Source: Helopsaltes ochotensis (taxonomy: Eukaryota; Chordata; Aves; Passeriformes; Locustellidae). From it: DNA of 64,000 bases. The stretch covers positions 792,906 through 856,905 of the forward strand of contig VXBM01000136.1 of assembly GCA_013400155.1 (NCBI GenBank), read 5' to 3'. Of the stretch, positions 1-14,074 are shown piece after piece (position 1 is the first letter of the stretch; every line of letters starts with the position of its first letter). The notes below the pieces were generated by a model. It was not told the origin of the DNA. It made no database searches and saw only the letters and a list, made by a program, of their open reading frames with translations. A program made the position numbers and the translations under genes.

Positions 1-2404
1 TACTCCTTTATCTTATGTTTGCTCAGCTTTTAGAAAGTGTGTATTAAGTCACAATGCTAACTGGAAAAAAATTTACTCTGTACTTGTTATCTGACTATTT
101 CTTTACATGATTCCTCCAAAAATAGTGCTTATAATGTCATCACATTTTTTCTGATATCTTCTTGTGTAAGATTAATTAACCTTTTGGAAAAACCACCACT
201 CTTATCAGATTTCGTAACAAAATATTGTGCATGTGTTTTTTATAACATTTTTACACTCATTTTTTGGTGCTAGGGTAATGCTAAGGTAAAGAGTTAAACA
301 CTGATATTCCAGTTCTTCAGGGGAGCACTCACTGGTTTTTATCTTATCTCTATTACTGAATTCTTTTGTGATCTGAACTCTTTCAAATGTAAAACACTCC
401 CATTTTCTGGAGGGTGAATATGAGATCTAAAGATCTGAACTTGAGAAAGGTTGAAATTGATGTGAGCTGCACTTGACTATCAAGTGCCATATGATTTTTA
501 CTGCAATTAATTCTTCATTTTCACTACCAAACCCGCAGGTGTTCTGTCAGGTGATACTAAATAAAACGCCACACAGACATGCTGAGGGGCTCAGCAGAGA
601 TGTTTAGTAGCTCCTGGTTCTGACTCTAGTGGAATTATCTGAAATATCTGCAGTTGCCCTAAGTTCAATCAGAGCATTGAAAATGAAAGGTACATTCATT
701 TTGAAAAATCCAGCTTTTACACATGTAAAGTTATTTACTGGTTTTGGCCATAACCACACTACCTTTCTACTTTTGATCTGCAAAGTGGGAATGTTGTCAT
801 ACCAGCCAGCTGCCAGCAGTTTTGAAGCTAAATGTATTGATATTCCTAAAATATTCATGGTCACTCGTGGCAAGGGCTTTGAAGTAATTAATCATTCTCT
901 ATTCATCATAAGGGTTGAGGAGTGTGAAGCAAATACAGAAAGGATGTCACAATTCATGAGCAGGAGAAAGCAAATCACTTATAGAATGAGTGGGGTCCCC
1001 TCTGTGAATTCAGTTTCCAGGGCTGTGGCACAAAAGCTGAAAGTGAACATTTAGTTAAAGTCTAGATGATAACACCAAAGGAAGGAGGACTCCTACTATT
1101 GGCTTTTCAGTTTCTGAGCACGTCTCAGCAATAAGAGGTTACATGTAATAACCCTCCAGGCATGTACTTTTTTAGCACTTTGTTTACCTGTAGGAAAGCT
1201 TCTCAGTGAAATAAAATAGTAGTTGATTTCAAGTTCAGATAAAAATTATAAAAATGACAATGTTTGTGGTTTTTATCCTTCTGTAAGGTCTTTATCTCCT
1301 TCTGAGATTTTCTCTTACTACGGCATAGTTAGGGCAAATCCCAGGCACATGTTCATCCTCAGCTATAAAACCATGCTTTTACACAAAATTAGAACAAAGT
1401 TATGAGGGGTTTTAGGAACAGGCGGTTTTTTTAGCTAATTCAAAGCAGTCATCCAGTTAGATGAAACACTAATGCTATCGCACTGGGTTTATTACAAAGA
1501 ACATTATAGGGAATATAATAGATATAATTTTGTAGTTTGCCTCTTCACACGGTCAAGGAAAATGTCACTAAAAACAATGGTCAGAGTCAAGCACAGTTTA
1601 CAGGAGCTTCAGGGATGCACTGAAGGGCATCTGCTCTACCTCTGATATTCCTGCAAGGGATTTTTTTTCACCACAGGCTTCCAACAACACCAATCTGGGG
1701 TGTGATTTTCTGATTTGTTCTGTTAGGGGCTGTAGGACTATCAAAATCCATTTTCACTTCTTAACACTTTGAATTTGAACTTTGCAACTAGAGGCAACTG
1801 CCATATTCCAACCAGGCTTAACATGTTGCTATTTAGTCAAATAATTATAGGGATTTGTAAAAATTTTTCAGTAATAATTGCACCCTTTGACAGATTTGTG
1901 TCTTGCTGAAAATATGACTGTGTGTGTGTGTGCTGTGATTGATTACTCAGTAGTTATTCTCTTTATTTAATTACCTGAAACAGAACAGAACTTCTATCCA
2001 AATGTCACTTCAGCAGTTGGCCATATTAGTTCCATCTCAGAAAAACCAAATCCCAATTGCTTTCAACCATTCCTACTGCCTCATAAAGTGCTGTCATTTT
2101 TGTGAACAATCGCTTTACAAGAACAAATGCCACTATAAATACTGGTTTGTTCAGAAAATGAAATATACCAAGGTTTACTTAATCTCTAGAAGAATTGTAT
2201 TTGAGTGGCTGTATCATTGTATTTGCTTAGCTCACATTCAACAAAGAACACTGAATTTAAAAAGATTTTTTTTTAGGTGATCAAAAATAAGAAAAGCAGC
2301 AGAATGAACAGCTTTACATATACCAGAGTGCCATGTGTTCACTGTGAGAGCAGAGATAATGTGGCTGGGGATACCAGAGCTGAACCTCAGCTCTTGCAAG
2401 CACT
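1..2404. other. Unique noncoding DNA, no gene seen
   Basis: AT-rich sequence without a recognisable exon, RNA gene or young transposon. A plus-strand open frame at 629-1054 (about 141 codons from a GTG) overlaps a minus-strand frame at 604-873; neither resembles a known protein and neither has convincing flanking splice sites, so both are treated as chance frames. A short (TG)7 run lies at 1919-1932. Flanking-gene identity cannot be inferred. Confidence 0.7.
1919..1932. repeat. (TG)7 dinucleotide microsatellite
   Basis: Seven uninterrupted TG units are visible, followed by ctgtg. This is a short simple repeat with no evident function. Confidence 0.85.
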
Positions 2405-2462
2405 TGTCCACACATGGCATTTTTTAGGAGCAGTAAGTCTTGAACAACTCCATATGCAGACA
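2405..2462. repeat. Imperfect palindrome, first of two related units
   Basis: The left arm tgtccacacatgg (2405-2417) and right arm ccatatgcagaca (2450-2462) are inverted repeats with 10 of 13 positions complementary, separated by a loop of about 32 bases. Arm sequence and the following 'gtc' match the much better palindrome at 2542-2613, so the two look like diverged copies of one palindromic unit. It could be the remnant of a small nonautonomous DNA transposon (MITE-like) or of a local duplication. No target-site duplication is evident. Confidence 0.5.
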
Positions 2463-2541
2463 GTCTTGTTTCTTTTTAGCTTAACACACTTCAATGGGCT
2501 GAATTAGACCAAAATAAGGCAACTTTATTCTGGAATGAGTG

Positions 2542-2613
2542 TGTCTACACATGGAATTATTCGGGAATAGCTGTTCTTGAGCAGTCACTACTAAATAATT
2601 CCATGTGTAGACA
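2542..2613. repeat. Perfect 20-bp inverted repeat with 32-base loop
   Basis: The left arm tgtctacacatggaattatt (2542-2561) is exactly complementary to the right arm aataattccatgtgtagaca (2594-2613); the next outward pair (2541 and 2614) does not match. The 72-base unit would fold into a strong hairpin if transcribed and could extrude as a cruciform. A related, more diverged palindrome lies about 80 bases upstream. Its length is in the range of a microRNA precursor, but nothing here shows transcription; a MITE-like element is equally possible. Confidence 0.8.
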
Positions 2614-5600
2614 GTCCTTTAATCTAGCAAGTCCTTAAGTCATTTCTGAAAACATGACTTAGTTTCCTGTGTTATTAATGGACAATCTATATATTTTTAT
2701 CAAAAGTATTGTTCTGAAAAAAAAGCACCATTGAAGTCCCAGCTGGTCTTGAAAGCTGTATGCTAGGTTAGGGGGGAGGGGGTAGCTATTGTTTTTTTCA
2801 GATATGATTCAAAACAAGACAAATGTATGGCAAAATAGCAATTTTCAATACAACTCAAAAATACTAGTTTTTAAAAACATTTCTGGAGTATCTTTACTAG
2901 GAAAGTAGCTTGAAAGAGATGATTATTCCTTTAAGGTCTTTTTGCCTATCAGTTTTTCATCTAAGTGTGTTTAAAAGTGAAGGCAAGAAATTCTAAGTGA
3001 CAGAATAATATTGGCTATTATACTGTTTGCCGTACATTGAAAACTAGAGTTTTATAATGAGGTAATTCTTTTCCCGCTGTGTCAAATAGGTAATTAATTG
3101 GAAATTCTTTACAACCAGGAGTTTCAGGCCAGTGCAACTCAGTGCTTATGTTCTACTTACCTGCAAACTGTCTTAATGAGTTTATCCAATTCACTTTTGT
3201 AAGTTACCAGTGGAAATCTATTGCTCATTGGACAGCTTAGCTATTTGAAAAGATATGTTACTGCCTTGAAAACAGATTACATAAGAAGATTCAGAATTTA
3301 AAACATATTATTTGAGAAACCATTAGATTATCTGCTCTTATTAGAAACAAATGAGCTTCAGTGAAAAAATATTTAGAATTTCTGTGAAGAGATTTTTTGT
3401 AAAGAATGAAAGGCTCTATAGTGATTGTTAAGAATTTCAGACAATCTTAGGTTTTTTTTAAAAGCTACATTCAGAGTCAGTGTTATTTTTGCATTCACAA
3501 ATGTAAACACACAGCTCAGTGTACTATTGTTAAATCAGAGCAGTGAAACAAATGTGCAGGGTTTAAATGGTGGAGAGATGTTTAAACAAGGACTAAATGC
3601 GTGTGGCACGTGAATACTCAGATGGGCCTGCTGCTTATGAATACTGATGGTTCTGCTGGGACAAGCTGTTGCTTCCTGTAGCCAATTTCCTTACAGTGTA
3701 AGGCAGCAAAATATCTATGGTCTATTTTTAACTTTTTTCTCTGGTGTACAAATCCCCTGTTTTCTGTGTATATACAAAAATGTGAATTTTGCCGCATTGT
3801 TCTCTCCCACTCACATGAATCACATTCTTAACTAAAGGCAGCCAGAATAGCCTTCAATGTAAGCCTTTCTCCTAAACACCAACATTAAAAAATTATCCTG
3901 CCGTGAGATCATAGCTGACTTAATTAAAACAAGGCTGATGTGGTGCAGCATTGTACCTGATCTGCCTATCAGTGTCCTATTCTTTTCTGTCTTTGTCATA
4001 ATGGAGCAGACTAAGAATTATTGGACTGTAGTTTTCTTCCCATAAACACAAGTGAACTTTGGCAAGATCAAGGCATACAGGCAGCATTATTGCAAAGTCA
4101 TAAATGGGATTTCTGTGGATGCTTCAAATACCTTTCTACAGACTACCAATAGCTTCCTTACTGGGCTGAGGTAATTCAATGTAGAAGGCTCGATGAATAA
4201 GCACTGAGGTTGTTGCTGTGCTAACGTTCAGGCACAGTTCTTCTGTGTAGTACTGTGTAACCCCGAGTTATTGAATGAGCAGTGGGAAAGGGACTTCCAA
4301 AAAAACACCTGGTACTTTCCATGGGACACTCTGTGGGCAGCAGAACTCCTGAGACCCAGGTCTTGTTCAGCAACCTTTGGATTGTTTAAACTCATGGTAA
4401 GCTTAGTTTACCACACGAAAGAGCCTGCAAATCTCATAAAAATGGAATTTTGGTTAACAAAAGCTTGCATTAGAAATCTTTCATTTGCAGCTCTGTTAAA
4501 TGTGTGTTGTTAAATGTCTTGATCCAACTAGAGGCTAGGTTTTGGATGTTACCAGACAAGCTTGTAAGAGTGCTGCAGACACATGGATTCAGCTATCAAT
4601 CAGGTTGCTTCTAGTTAGTCTCTGTGGAAAAAAAAGGACAATTCTCTCAGGAAAATAAATGAAAAAACGTTCTGTTTTTCAAGTGAAAAGGCAGTGCTGT
4701 TTTTCTACTTTATAGGGAAAGTTGCTTCTCTGCTTGGGGAGCTGCTTTGTATCCCTTTTTTTTTTCATGGCTCTTCCTTAGAGGTAGACCTCTGAATTTT
4801 CACCCACTCTCAAGCCTCACCCTCTCACAAGTGTTAAGATCTGCAATTTAAAGTCTATTTAGACATGAGCTGCATCTCTGTGCACTGTTCTCTCATCAGA
4901 TGTCCATGAAGTTCTTCCAGACCCAGTGGAAGGCACCAACCAAGTGCCTTTATAATAAACAGGATTACATGTGCTGCAGTAAGGCCCATGAGGGAGAGAC
5001 TTCTTTAAGCCCCGTGTCAAGGGTTTGTTTGAGAGAATCTTAAGCTTTCACACTTGTATTAAATAAGAGATGTTCAGAACAATTAGTCCAGATACCAGTA
5101 CTGGTTTAGGAGCATTAAACTTGAAAATTGCTGCAGCATCCCTTTTCTGCCCCAGGTAAATCAGCAAATCACAGCTCAGTGTTTACTTTGAGATTGTGCT
5201 GGTCTTTGGATTTAATACTGTGCCCAAAAGCCCCCTTGGAAGAGGTAGTGTTCTGGTCCACATGGAGCTGCCATTCTGTTAGAGTAACATGCTGCTCCTC
5301 AAAAACCTTTGAGAGGAAGGGACCAAGTGTTAGTGAAAAGTTTCTTGTGGATTCACGCTTCCTGCTTAGTGCTCTCTGTAAAACTATGTGCTGTGTTTGC
5401 TAGATTTTTTTTTTTTAATATGAAGTGAGGAGAAAACAGAACCCCATATAGATGTTTGGGGTTTTTTAGTTGGAAAGTTTGTTAAGAAGAAACTAAAGTA
5501 TATATACGTGTATGTGCAGATAGATGTGCACTTTGTTAGCATGTCAGACTGACCCAACTTTTCTGTGTAAACAGGGTTAATGAACCTTGCAAGGCACAGG

Positions 5601-8600
5601 ATTAACAATAGGAAAAAGAAGCTCAGGAGTAGTGAAAATGGCGTCAACATTAACTGGGGAAATGGATTGCCCTTCAAGTTTGTCCATTTGGCAGCACTTC
5701 TGGGCAAGCAACATGACATTTCCTCTCTCTTTTCTTTTTCATTTCATTCCTTGTCCCATTCTTTGCGCTCTGCCAGCTATTCAAGAAATGGACTTTATTC
5801 ATCTGTGCACAAGGCACAGTTTACAGATGTCTCCTGATCCTTTAAGGTTGTTCATTCCAGGGCAATCCAAAACTAAAATACACATTGTGAATTTAGCATC
5901 TTGTGATGTGACATCTGTGGGAGACTGTATGATGACTATAATTAGAATGGGTAAAAACAGGCTAAGGCTGCTACTGGTGTTAAATTATTTTTCTTGTAAA
6001 ACTCTTGTGAGCACCCTGTGTGACAAGTTGTTGTATGAACATATAAAAAGCCAGAATTAAGCCATGGCTGTAGTCTTATATAATTATTAATGGAAGTACA
6101 TGTTTATGAATAGTGGTGCTATGAGTTTATGTATTATATAAAAAATTAAAATGCATTGCTATTTTAAAAGAACACCATTATCCTGTCCCTATCCCTTTTC
6201 TCCCTGCCCCCTATGTTTTACATTTTCTTTCCTCTAAAAGAAACGCTTTCTGATTAAGGATCATGTTGAAAACTCAGCAGTTTTTAATCCAGCTCTCTGC
6301 AGGCTGCAGTTCATGCTTCATTTAACTGATCAGTTCCACTGCTACATTACTAGACAAAATCACCAGTTTGAAGAGAGAAGCAATTATAGTAAGTCATAAA
6401 AATGGAAGACCCCACATTTTAAGAAATTAAATGAATTTTTTTAACTCTCCACTTCTCATACCAGTGATTTGGAGGGTGTTTCTGTACATGACCAAATGAA
6501 TAGCACAATTTACAGTGTTTTGCTACACTTTGTACAATGAATCCAGACCAAAACATGAAGTACGTGCTCAGCTGTTCAACAGAGACTGTTAAAAAGACTA
6601 TTCTGTGTGCTTTGAAATAACAGTATGGATGCATATGAAAAAGTATCAGCAAAGTAATGCAGAAATGCTTCTGTAAACGATGAGTGTCAGACTTGATCAG
6701 TAATCATTCCTGTAAACCTTGAGGTTGGCATAAATAGGGCTTCTAATCAACAAAACTGATTCTTAATTTTTTTAATATGTTGACTGAACAACAAATCAGA
6801 CACTGAGAGGAGATGTTGCTGGAAAACAAATTTCATACCCTGCTAGCAAAACCCAAAAGGTGTGGGGCCAGCCATGTAACCCTAAATACTCCCATATACT
6901 ATTGCATAGAATTTATTTGACCTGATCATCTTATTGTACCACAATCTCAGAGTCCTTTCTAGTGGGTGTTCTTCACTTAAATGCTCACATGTCCAATACA
7001 GCTGCAACTTGTACCTTGAAGGTTCAGAAAATACCATCTCTTTTTTATTTTCCATTTTTTGCTTATTCATTTTTTTATATGAATGGTTGTGACGAAGAGT
7101 TTGTATTAGCTCTTTGTCGAGCATGATATTTTTTAAATGTAAAACAATGCTTGCAAGTGAGGGTTTTCTTTTTGCTGTTCTCCCCTCATTGACATTTTTC
7201 TGTACTGTTTCAATTTCTGTTCTTCAGCAGTCCTTCTTCTAAGACTGTTGATAAAACTCAGACTTGACCACCTTATTATAGTGGAAGTGTAGCAATTCAG
7301 GGTGTCTCTTGCAACAGACACCTCAAATTTGGGCATTTGAAATACCCCAGTATTTCAATACTGTTATTGAAATTTGGAATTTGTTATTAAAATATATGTA
7401 TGCTTGCTCAGTGCTTAGACATTTATGTTTCTCTTTTGAATAAGAAAAGCTTGTCTTGAGCTAGAACTCATCTTGGTACCTTAGATGTTATGGGCATTGA
7501 GTAGTGGGTAAATTACTTGAATCCCGTAGTTGCTAATCATGTGGAAAAAATCTATATTGACTTATATTCACAGTTATCATTTCTACGTGTACTAGCATGC
7601 CATAAAAACAGGAGCATGATGGAAGTTGGAAAGTTGATCAGATAGCCTTGCCTCTGAAGGTTTTTAATGGTGTCAGATTATTTTTTTGCCGCATGTCAGC
7701 CCCATGAGAATCTATTGTGACAATGTGAAAAAAAGGGTTGTTTTGAGAAGTTTAGTTGGTGCCCTACAGTTGAAAGATGTATTCTAGTATTATAAGGATT
7801 TATTGCAAATATTCCTAAAGCGATGTGGCACCTCATGGGGCATTACAGCCCATGGCCAGAGACACAGGATCGTGAAATTTGTCTTGTGACAGCAGTTTCA
7901 AGTTCTTTACGTGATCATTATGCTGCAGCTCAGTCATGTGGATTTTCTTTGCCCTCTAACATGCAAATTTGTTTTCCACAGCAGTAAATGTATTTTTCCA
8001 TGTGGTGTGGGCCATAGTCTGCTTGGAGCACCACCTGCTTAGACAAAGAAAATTCACTCCTGAAATACATTACTTTATAAGTATATCAATTTCTTATGGG
8101 AGCAAAAAAAATTATATACATTCATTATTTTTATTTTTGCTCTGAACTGATGCTCAACTTAGCCCACTGCTTTTTTTCAAAAAATCCTACAATAAGAAAA
8201 TAATACAAGACAACAGTTGATACAGTTTAGCAGTGTGTTAGTCATCAGAGTAAAAGACATAAGGATGAGATATTTTCAGGAAGACAGAATTTGGCACATT
8301 TAAAGGAATTCTCTTCAGTAAGCAGCACCAGACAGCAAAAATAAAGCTGCATAATTTTCCCAAGTTCTTCTTAAATTGCTTTAAAAATAATAGATTTTTC
8401 TCTTGGCAAGAATGAAATAATTGGACCTGAATTGGATATACTGATACACTGACTGCTACCCAGTGCATTTTACTATTGATAGTGTTCCAGGCTCAATGAA
8501 TTAGAGGTCTCTGAAAATACAAGGGGGGTTTAGAATTTTTTACACTTTTTTTGCTGTAGGTAGGTGACGCCATGTATAGTTGATTATGCAGATTCAGTGT

Positions 8601-9559
8601 TAGCATGTAGCATTTCCTTTAAAAGTAGCACTAACAGTTGAGGAGAGATTACTATGAAGTCCAGGAAATATCATTTGGTCATCTAACTAATCCCCATTTT
8701 TTTTGAGGCAGAGGGGGAAAACGCTATGTGGATGGAGGGGTTTTTTTAAATTATTTTTATTGTTATTAGTTATGAAAAGATACCTTAGATCAATCCATTT
8801 TGAATGTCAAGAGGATAAATCTGACAGGAGTCAGAAGAGCTCCAGTGGGACTAGCACTACAAGTTACAAAACAGCTAACATCATCCAAGACTAATTTCTT
8901 TCCCCTGTTTGTCCTACTGTGGAGGGAGAGTTAAAAGGCAATTCTTGGAGAGTTGAAAGGCTCCATAATAGGGCTCCTCTCTCTAAGGGAGTAAAACTGC
9001 TTTGTGGCCTTTGTCTTCAGGCTGCTAATAAACCATCCCATGCTGTGAGGCTTTGAGTTCACTCTTAATTCAACTTCAGTTCAGCTTCCATCAGCTTTGG
9101 TTTCCCTGTCTTTGTGAGTTGTTTTTTCCTTAAATACACGGTGTATCTAACTCACATTTGAGTTTCCTTATTCATTGCCTGAGTTTATAAATGCACCAGC
9201 TTCATCACACCCTGCTTGGCAATTTTTGTCAAAGGATAGAAATTACCAGCAGCATTTCAGTAGCTAAGAGTTTTGATGGTTACTGCCCTTCCTGTCTGTC
9301 TCTCTGAGTGCGTGTCTTTTTCTGTCCTAATGTAATGTACAAATGTAAGGATACATTTATCCATGTGGATCTCTGTCAGATCTTCCGGGCCGTTCAAGAA
9401 GGCACATTGTGGTTTGGCTGATTCTACACCTTCCCCCAGTCCCCAATTATCAGACCAATTTAGTAACGCTTGCCTATTGTTCCTGCTCCTGCTTTTCCAG
9501 ATAAGACCAAAATACAGTGTTTGGACTAGTAAATGCCAAGGAATTTGCACCTGGCAAAT
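2614..9559. other. Unique noncoding DNA, no gene seen
   Basis: AT-rich sequence with scattered short homopolymers (for example T runs near 4757 and 5406). The longest open frame (5587-6060, plus) is about 157 codons, has no family resemblance and overlaps other frames. No CR1 copy, tRNA-like fold or strong tandem repeat was recognised. Nothing indicates whether this is intron or intergenic. Confidence 0.65.
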
Positions 9560-9960
9560 TACGGATTTAGCAAGAGAAGGCATGGGGGGGATGCTCAGTG
9601 GATTTTGCAATCCATGAGGTCTGACATTGGGAGAGCAGCTGCAAAGGGCCCGTCCCAGCCCTGCCAGCCCAGCAAGGTTCTGTTTACTGCCTTTGTACCT
9701 AGACAGAGCTTAGAAAATGCTGGGGGGAGGAAGGGGGATCTCCTGCCTTCTGGTGGCGAACAGTGACCTGTGAGGGTGACCAGGGCTGGGCTGGAAGCAC
9801 CGCCCTCTCCATGCAGAGATCTTTCATGGCTCAGGGATTGAGCTGGTGTTCTGTGCCCTCTGATGCTTAACCCTCAAACCGCCACTCTCATAGAATGGAC
9901 CATGCTGGGTCATTTGGGAACAGGGAACAGGCACATCCAGTGCACCTTGGCATTGGAACA
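9560..9960. other. GC-richer noncoding island
   Basis: Base composition is visibly more GC-rich than the surroundings, with G runs at 9583-9590 and 9722-9737 and several GCC/GGC blocks, but few CpG dinucleotides, so it is not a classical CpG island. Open frames exist on both strands, none recognisable. It could be an old, unrecognised repeat or a region of locally raised GC. Confidence 0.4.
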
Positions 9961-12900
9961 GCTCTCCTGGAAAATATTGGTGTGGCTGTGTACAGAGCCA
10001 GAGGGAGCTCTTAAAATTAAAACAGACAAAGCAAAGGTATTCCAATATTTGTTTTGTTTTATGCTGACCATTTGCTTAATGAATTAAATATCCCTGCAAG
10101 TACACCCGTTACAAATGAGCTTAAAATATTTGCAGTCTCAGTTGGAAATCGTTTGAAATGATGTGGTGGTGCTGCTGCATGTCTCACTGAGCATTGCTTG
10201 CTTTTGTGTCGGCACAACTTCCAGCATTAACAACACAGGAAAGAAGTAGGCAAGGGTAGTCTGGAGTAGCACGTTACTTTGGGAGCAGGGGAAGAGTCTG
10301 ATGCAGGAGCAATGCTGGATGAAGGATGAAGTATCATCAATTTAGTACTGACCTGAGGCAAAATCCTGTACTTAAAGAGTTAGGTGTTTTTTACTAGAAG
10401 GACAGAAAACTGGTAAATTGGTCTCAGAGATCTAACTTGTGACCTTTAAAGAAGTTTGCAGGGAGGGTATAGAAGCTGGATAGTCAAGGAGTTTCACTTT
10501 GTCTTCTCCTCTACTTTTCAAGTAGCTTTTATTTCTCTAGTTTGGGTTTGATGTGTTTTATGAACCTGTAAGTACTCCATGGCTTTCTGATTTGGTAAGA
10601 TGATATGTGAGTGGGTCTTGCCAAGTAAAAAAGTTGGGAGTCTGATGGATATCTGCTACTGTCTTCTCAAAAATTTTATATTGTTATTATGAGAAATGAA
10701 AACAGCACAAAAATTAAGCATACAATTGGAAGTTAGAAGTTCTGTGTTTTTGTGGAAGTATGAAAGAGATTATTTCTTGCTTTTAATTTTACGGCAAATA
10801 AACTAGTCTTATAGATTCTGGAGAACTTAGTCATATAAATTTAATTTTGTTTCTAAGTGAATACATATATACTCAGATGTGGAACTAGCACACACATTTG
10901 AAGGATAAACGCTTTCCTGTGTCATAAATATCTTAGTAATTTAGGATTTGTTATATCCAAAGTGCTGTGTGTACAGTTTTCTGCAGAGCAATTGGTGGTT
11001 TTCTTGTGAGGATTTTTTGGTTCCTGGTTTGCAGCTTAATTCTTATACAGGATGTAGAAAATCAAAATATTCGGTTCCATTTCAAGAGGTGAGATTCAGG
11101 TGAAATGTATTGTGCTGTTAATGAGTGGGAAAAAAATCACTACTCCAAATGGGAAAGGGTAGTAGAGATTTCATGGATTGGGAAAGGCAGGTAAGACAAA
11201 AAAGCAAGATCAAGGAAGGAGGAAAGAAAAGCAGGAATAGAAAACATAACAGATGGAGATTATATGGAGAATTTTTAATGGTTAGAAATAATTGAGATGC
11301 AGGATGGGAAATAACATAAAAAAAACAGAGAAAGGGTCATTACAAGAAAGCATCACATAAGCCTGAAAGTATATTCTGATTTTCTATGTCAATTTGTGAG
11401 ATTTTGAAAATTATAGTGTAAAAGAGTAATTCTGTGAGGTATCAGCTTTCTTTGGTTGCTGTTTTGGGGTGGGTGTTTTTTGTTTTGGAAAACCTGAGCC
11501 TGTTTATTACTGAGTGATGTTTCTAATTTTTTCCCATGCAAATCCTGCAAATTCCAATTAATAAAACACACATGTAGTTGGAGGGAGAGGGCTTTATTTT
11601 AAAATTTTACTATCTGCCATATTCCTACTGTCATTCTTTGCTTTTGGGACTGAAAATCAAACTGACCTTCGCCAGTTACTCAAATGCAGCTGAGAACACA
11701 TGTTGAGAGGGCAAAGGCTTGCACACATAAATGTGATTTTGTACCCTTGGTTCATGCCAAAAGAAAGTACAATTATTCTCTACTCAAAAGTCTCAATGGG
11801 AACCCTGGCCATTGTCAGATGGGTGCTTTGTGCACATCTGCTGCATTGCCCAATGCTTGACTTGACTGCTCACCCTTTCATTGAGGATAAACAAGGAAAT
11901 AGAAACTCCTGCTTGTGTAACTAAAAGGATACGAAAGGGTATGTCCTCATTCGAAGCATTTGGAGCACAGAGTGGCCTGGCTTGGAACAAGCACAGAGGA
12001 GCAAAATATATCTGCCTTTTACCAGGTCATGCTGCCACATCCACTGTACCATGGACAAAAATTATTCTTCAGGCTTTTAAAAATATGCATAGCCAAGCTC
12101 TGAGGTATACAAGTAGATCTCTAAACAAACATGTCAAATGTGATTAGTGTTGTGTGCAAATGGAATGGTGTACAGTCTTTTCTGTCCCTTTCTGGCTTTT
12201 TTTTAAGTTGATGCTGTCAAATACCAGGAAAACAATTTTCCAAGTTTCAGTTTCTTCAGGCAAAATGGGGTATAGCCAACATCTGTAAAAGCACTTATAA
12301 TTTGTTGTTATTATGAGAACTTTTTTTCCTCCCAGAAAGTGGCATTCCAGTAGATGCAAGTGATGTCACTTAGATGTCTATCTGTTGTGTGGCTCTATTC
12401 CTGGAGTAATATTTCCACTGAGAATTGTTTGCTATGTAATGGTTTTGACCCAAGAGCAACTGTAAGCATGAAATTGGTGTAATTGTTTCTGCCTACAAGA
12501 GTGCTCATAGAAAAAGGATAAAGCCAAAACTAGCAAGTGAAAAAAATTCATGACCAGGTACAATAGTAGGAAGTTCAGGTAAGGTTGACAGCTGCTGTTT
12601 TGACAGGCTTGTGCAATCATTCCAAAGTGGTTCAAAGCTGTAGGAGCCTCTTAACCTTCAGATTTTGGCACAAACTCTCTCTTCCCATCAAAGATTTTGG
12701 ATAGGCTTGTCACACCTCCAGAAAAGCTCCTGCAACAGAGGGAATTTTATATGCTTTGTGTAATGAGCCATCATCATCAGAAAAACTCCTCAGTTTCTTA
12801 ACTAGACCAACGGCAGTTCCCAAGGAGGAAGCCAGGGCACCTCAAAGCTCAGCTAGGATTTTGCAAGATGAAAGGTAAGCACCCTCCCAAGTGCTTGTGT

Positions 12901-13309
12901 CAGGGTAGAGCTGGCCTGTATACACACAAACTATCAGCAGGCTCCTTTTGTGTTTCACAGTGCTGCTATACCTTTTCACTTACACTTCCCTCCTTTCCTC
13001 AGGATAGCTCCCACCACTCTCTTATATGATCATTCCTTACCTGGACTGTCCATTTTCCCAGTGTTTCAAGAGACCCTCCCTCTTTCTTGGTAGACAGTGT
13101 CCTGTAATCTCCTCCCAAAGAGGAGAAACTGAGAAGTTTCGAACTTAGTTCGTTTGGTCACGTTAAAATGCATGGGCTTTGACCCTTTCATGTGCATATA
13201 CTGATGCTAATGTGGAACTTGGCATCCTGCAGAAAGTATGGATGTTTTGTGAATAAAACATGTGTGCTGCTTTCTCATAAGAATAAACTTTGTTCCATAT
13301 TTTTCATAC

Positions 13310-13347
13310 ACTTTAGTTTAGCTACTTTAGTTTAGCTACTTTAGTTT
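13310..13347. repeat. 14-bp tandem repeat, about 2.7 copies
   Basis: The unit actttagtttagct is repeated head to tail with no mismatches before the array ends in 'actttagttt'. The absence of mismatches suggests a recent or slippage-maintained array. Confidence 0.85.
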
Positions 13348-14074
13348 CTTCAAAATGAAGGAAGCCACCTTACTCCCATTGCTGCCAGCATTTTTCAGCT
13401 TCCCTCTGGGGTCAGACTCATTTCAATGTATTCTCTGCTTCAGCCCTGTCCCCCCTTTCCCCTGCTGCTGCTTAAGGAGAGGACTGTATGATTGTCCAGT
13501 GTCACACTAATGCCTTCCAATTTAGGCCAGCAACAAGCCCAAGTACTTTTATAAAGGCAGCTCTTTAAGAGCTATATTTAATGATATCCCTGCAGAAAAT
13601 AGCAAGGCATATAGAGTTAAAACATGCTGTACTTCAGCCTTCCAGGCACTGGCAAAATACTTTCAAAACTGATATTTTAGCCCATAAATAGGTTCAGTAA
13701 GCTTCTTCTGCGCAGCAGCCAATCATCCTCGTGGAAATCTCTTCATATTTAAAGGCAAAACTCAAAGCAGGATTTACACTTCAGAGAATTTAATAGTAGT
13801 CTCAGGGGTTTGTAGAAGCAGACTCTACTGGAACAGATTCAATTGTCAACACCTACTGTCATTTTTGGTGACTTAACTTTTCTTGTTTCATCTACAGACG
13901 TCTCTCCAGAAGGGCATGGGTCTGATGTTATATTTGCATAACCCCATGCAGGTGTCTTGGATATTACAGAAGTGTCAAAAATAGCACTGCATGCCTCTGT
14001 GCTTGCCTCTGAATCCCATCCTGCTTAAACCTCGGCTCTGATGTGTAGGATTAATGGGTGAAGCATTAAATGAA

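Noticed and set aside
629..1054. 141-codon plus-strand frame
   Set aside because: GTG start, overlaps an opposite-strand frame, no recognised protein.
5587..6060. 157-codon plus-strand frame
   Set aside because: No domain or family resemblance, overlaps other frames (5580-5837 plus, 5384-5719 minus) and lacks promoter or splice context.
9722..9737. G-quadruplex in the 9.7-kb GC-rich patch
   Set aside because: Only two G runs of three or more with suitable spacing; does not meet the four-run pattern.
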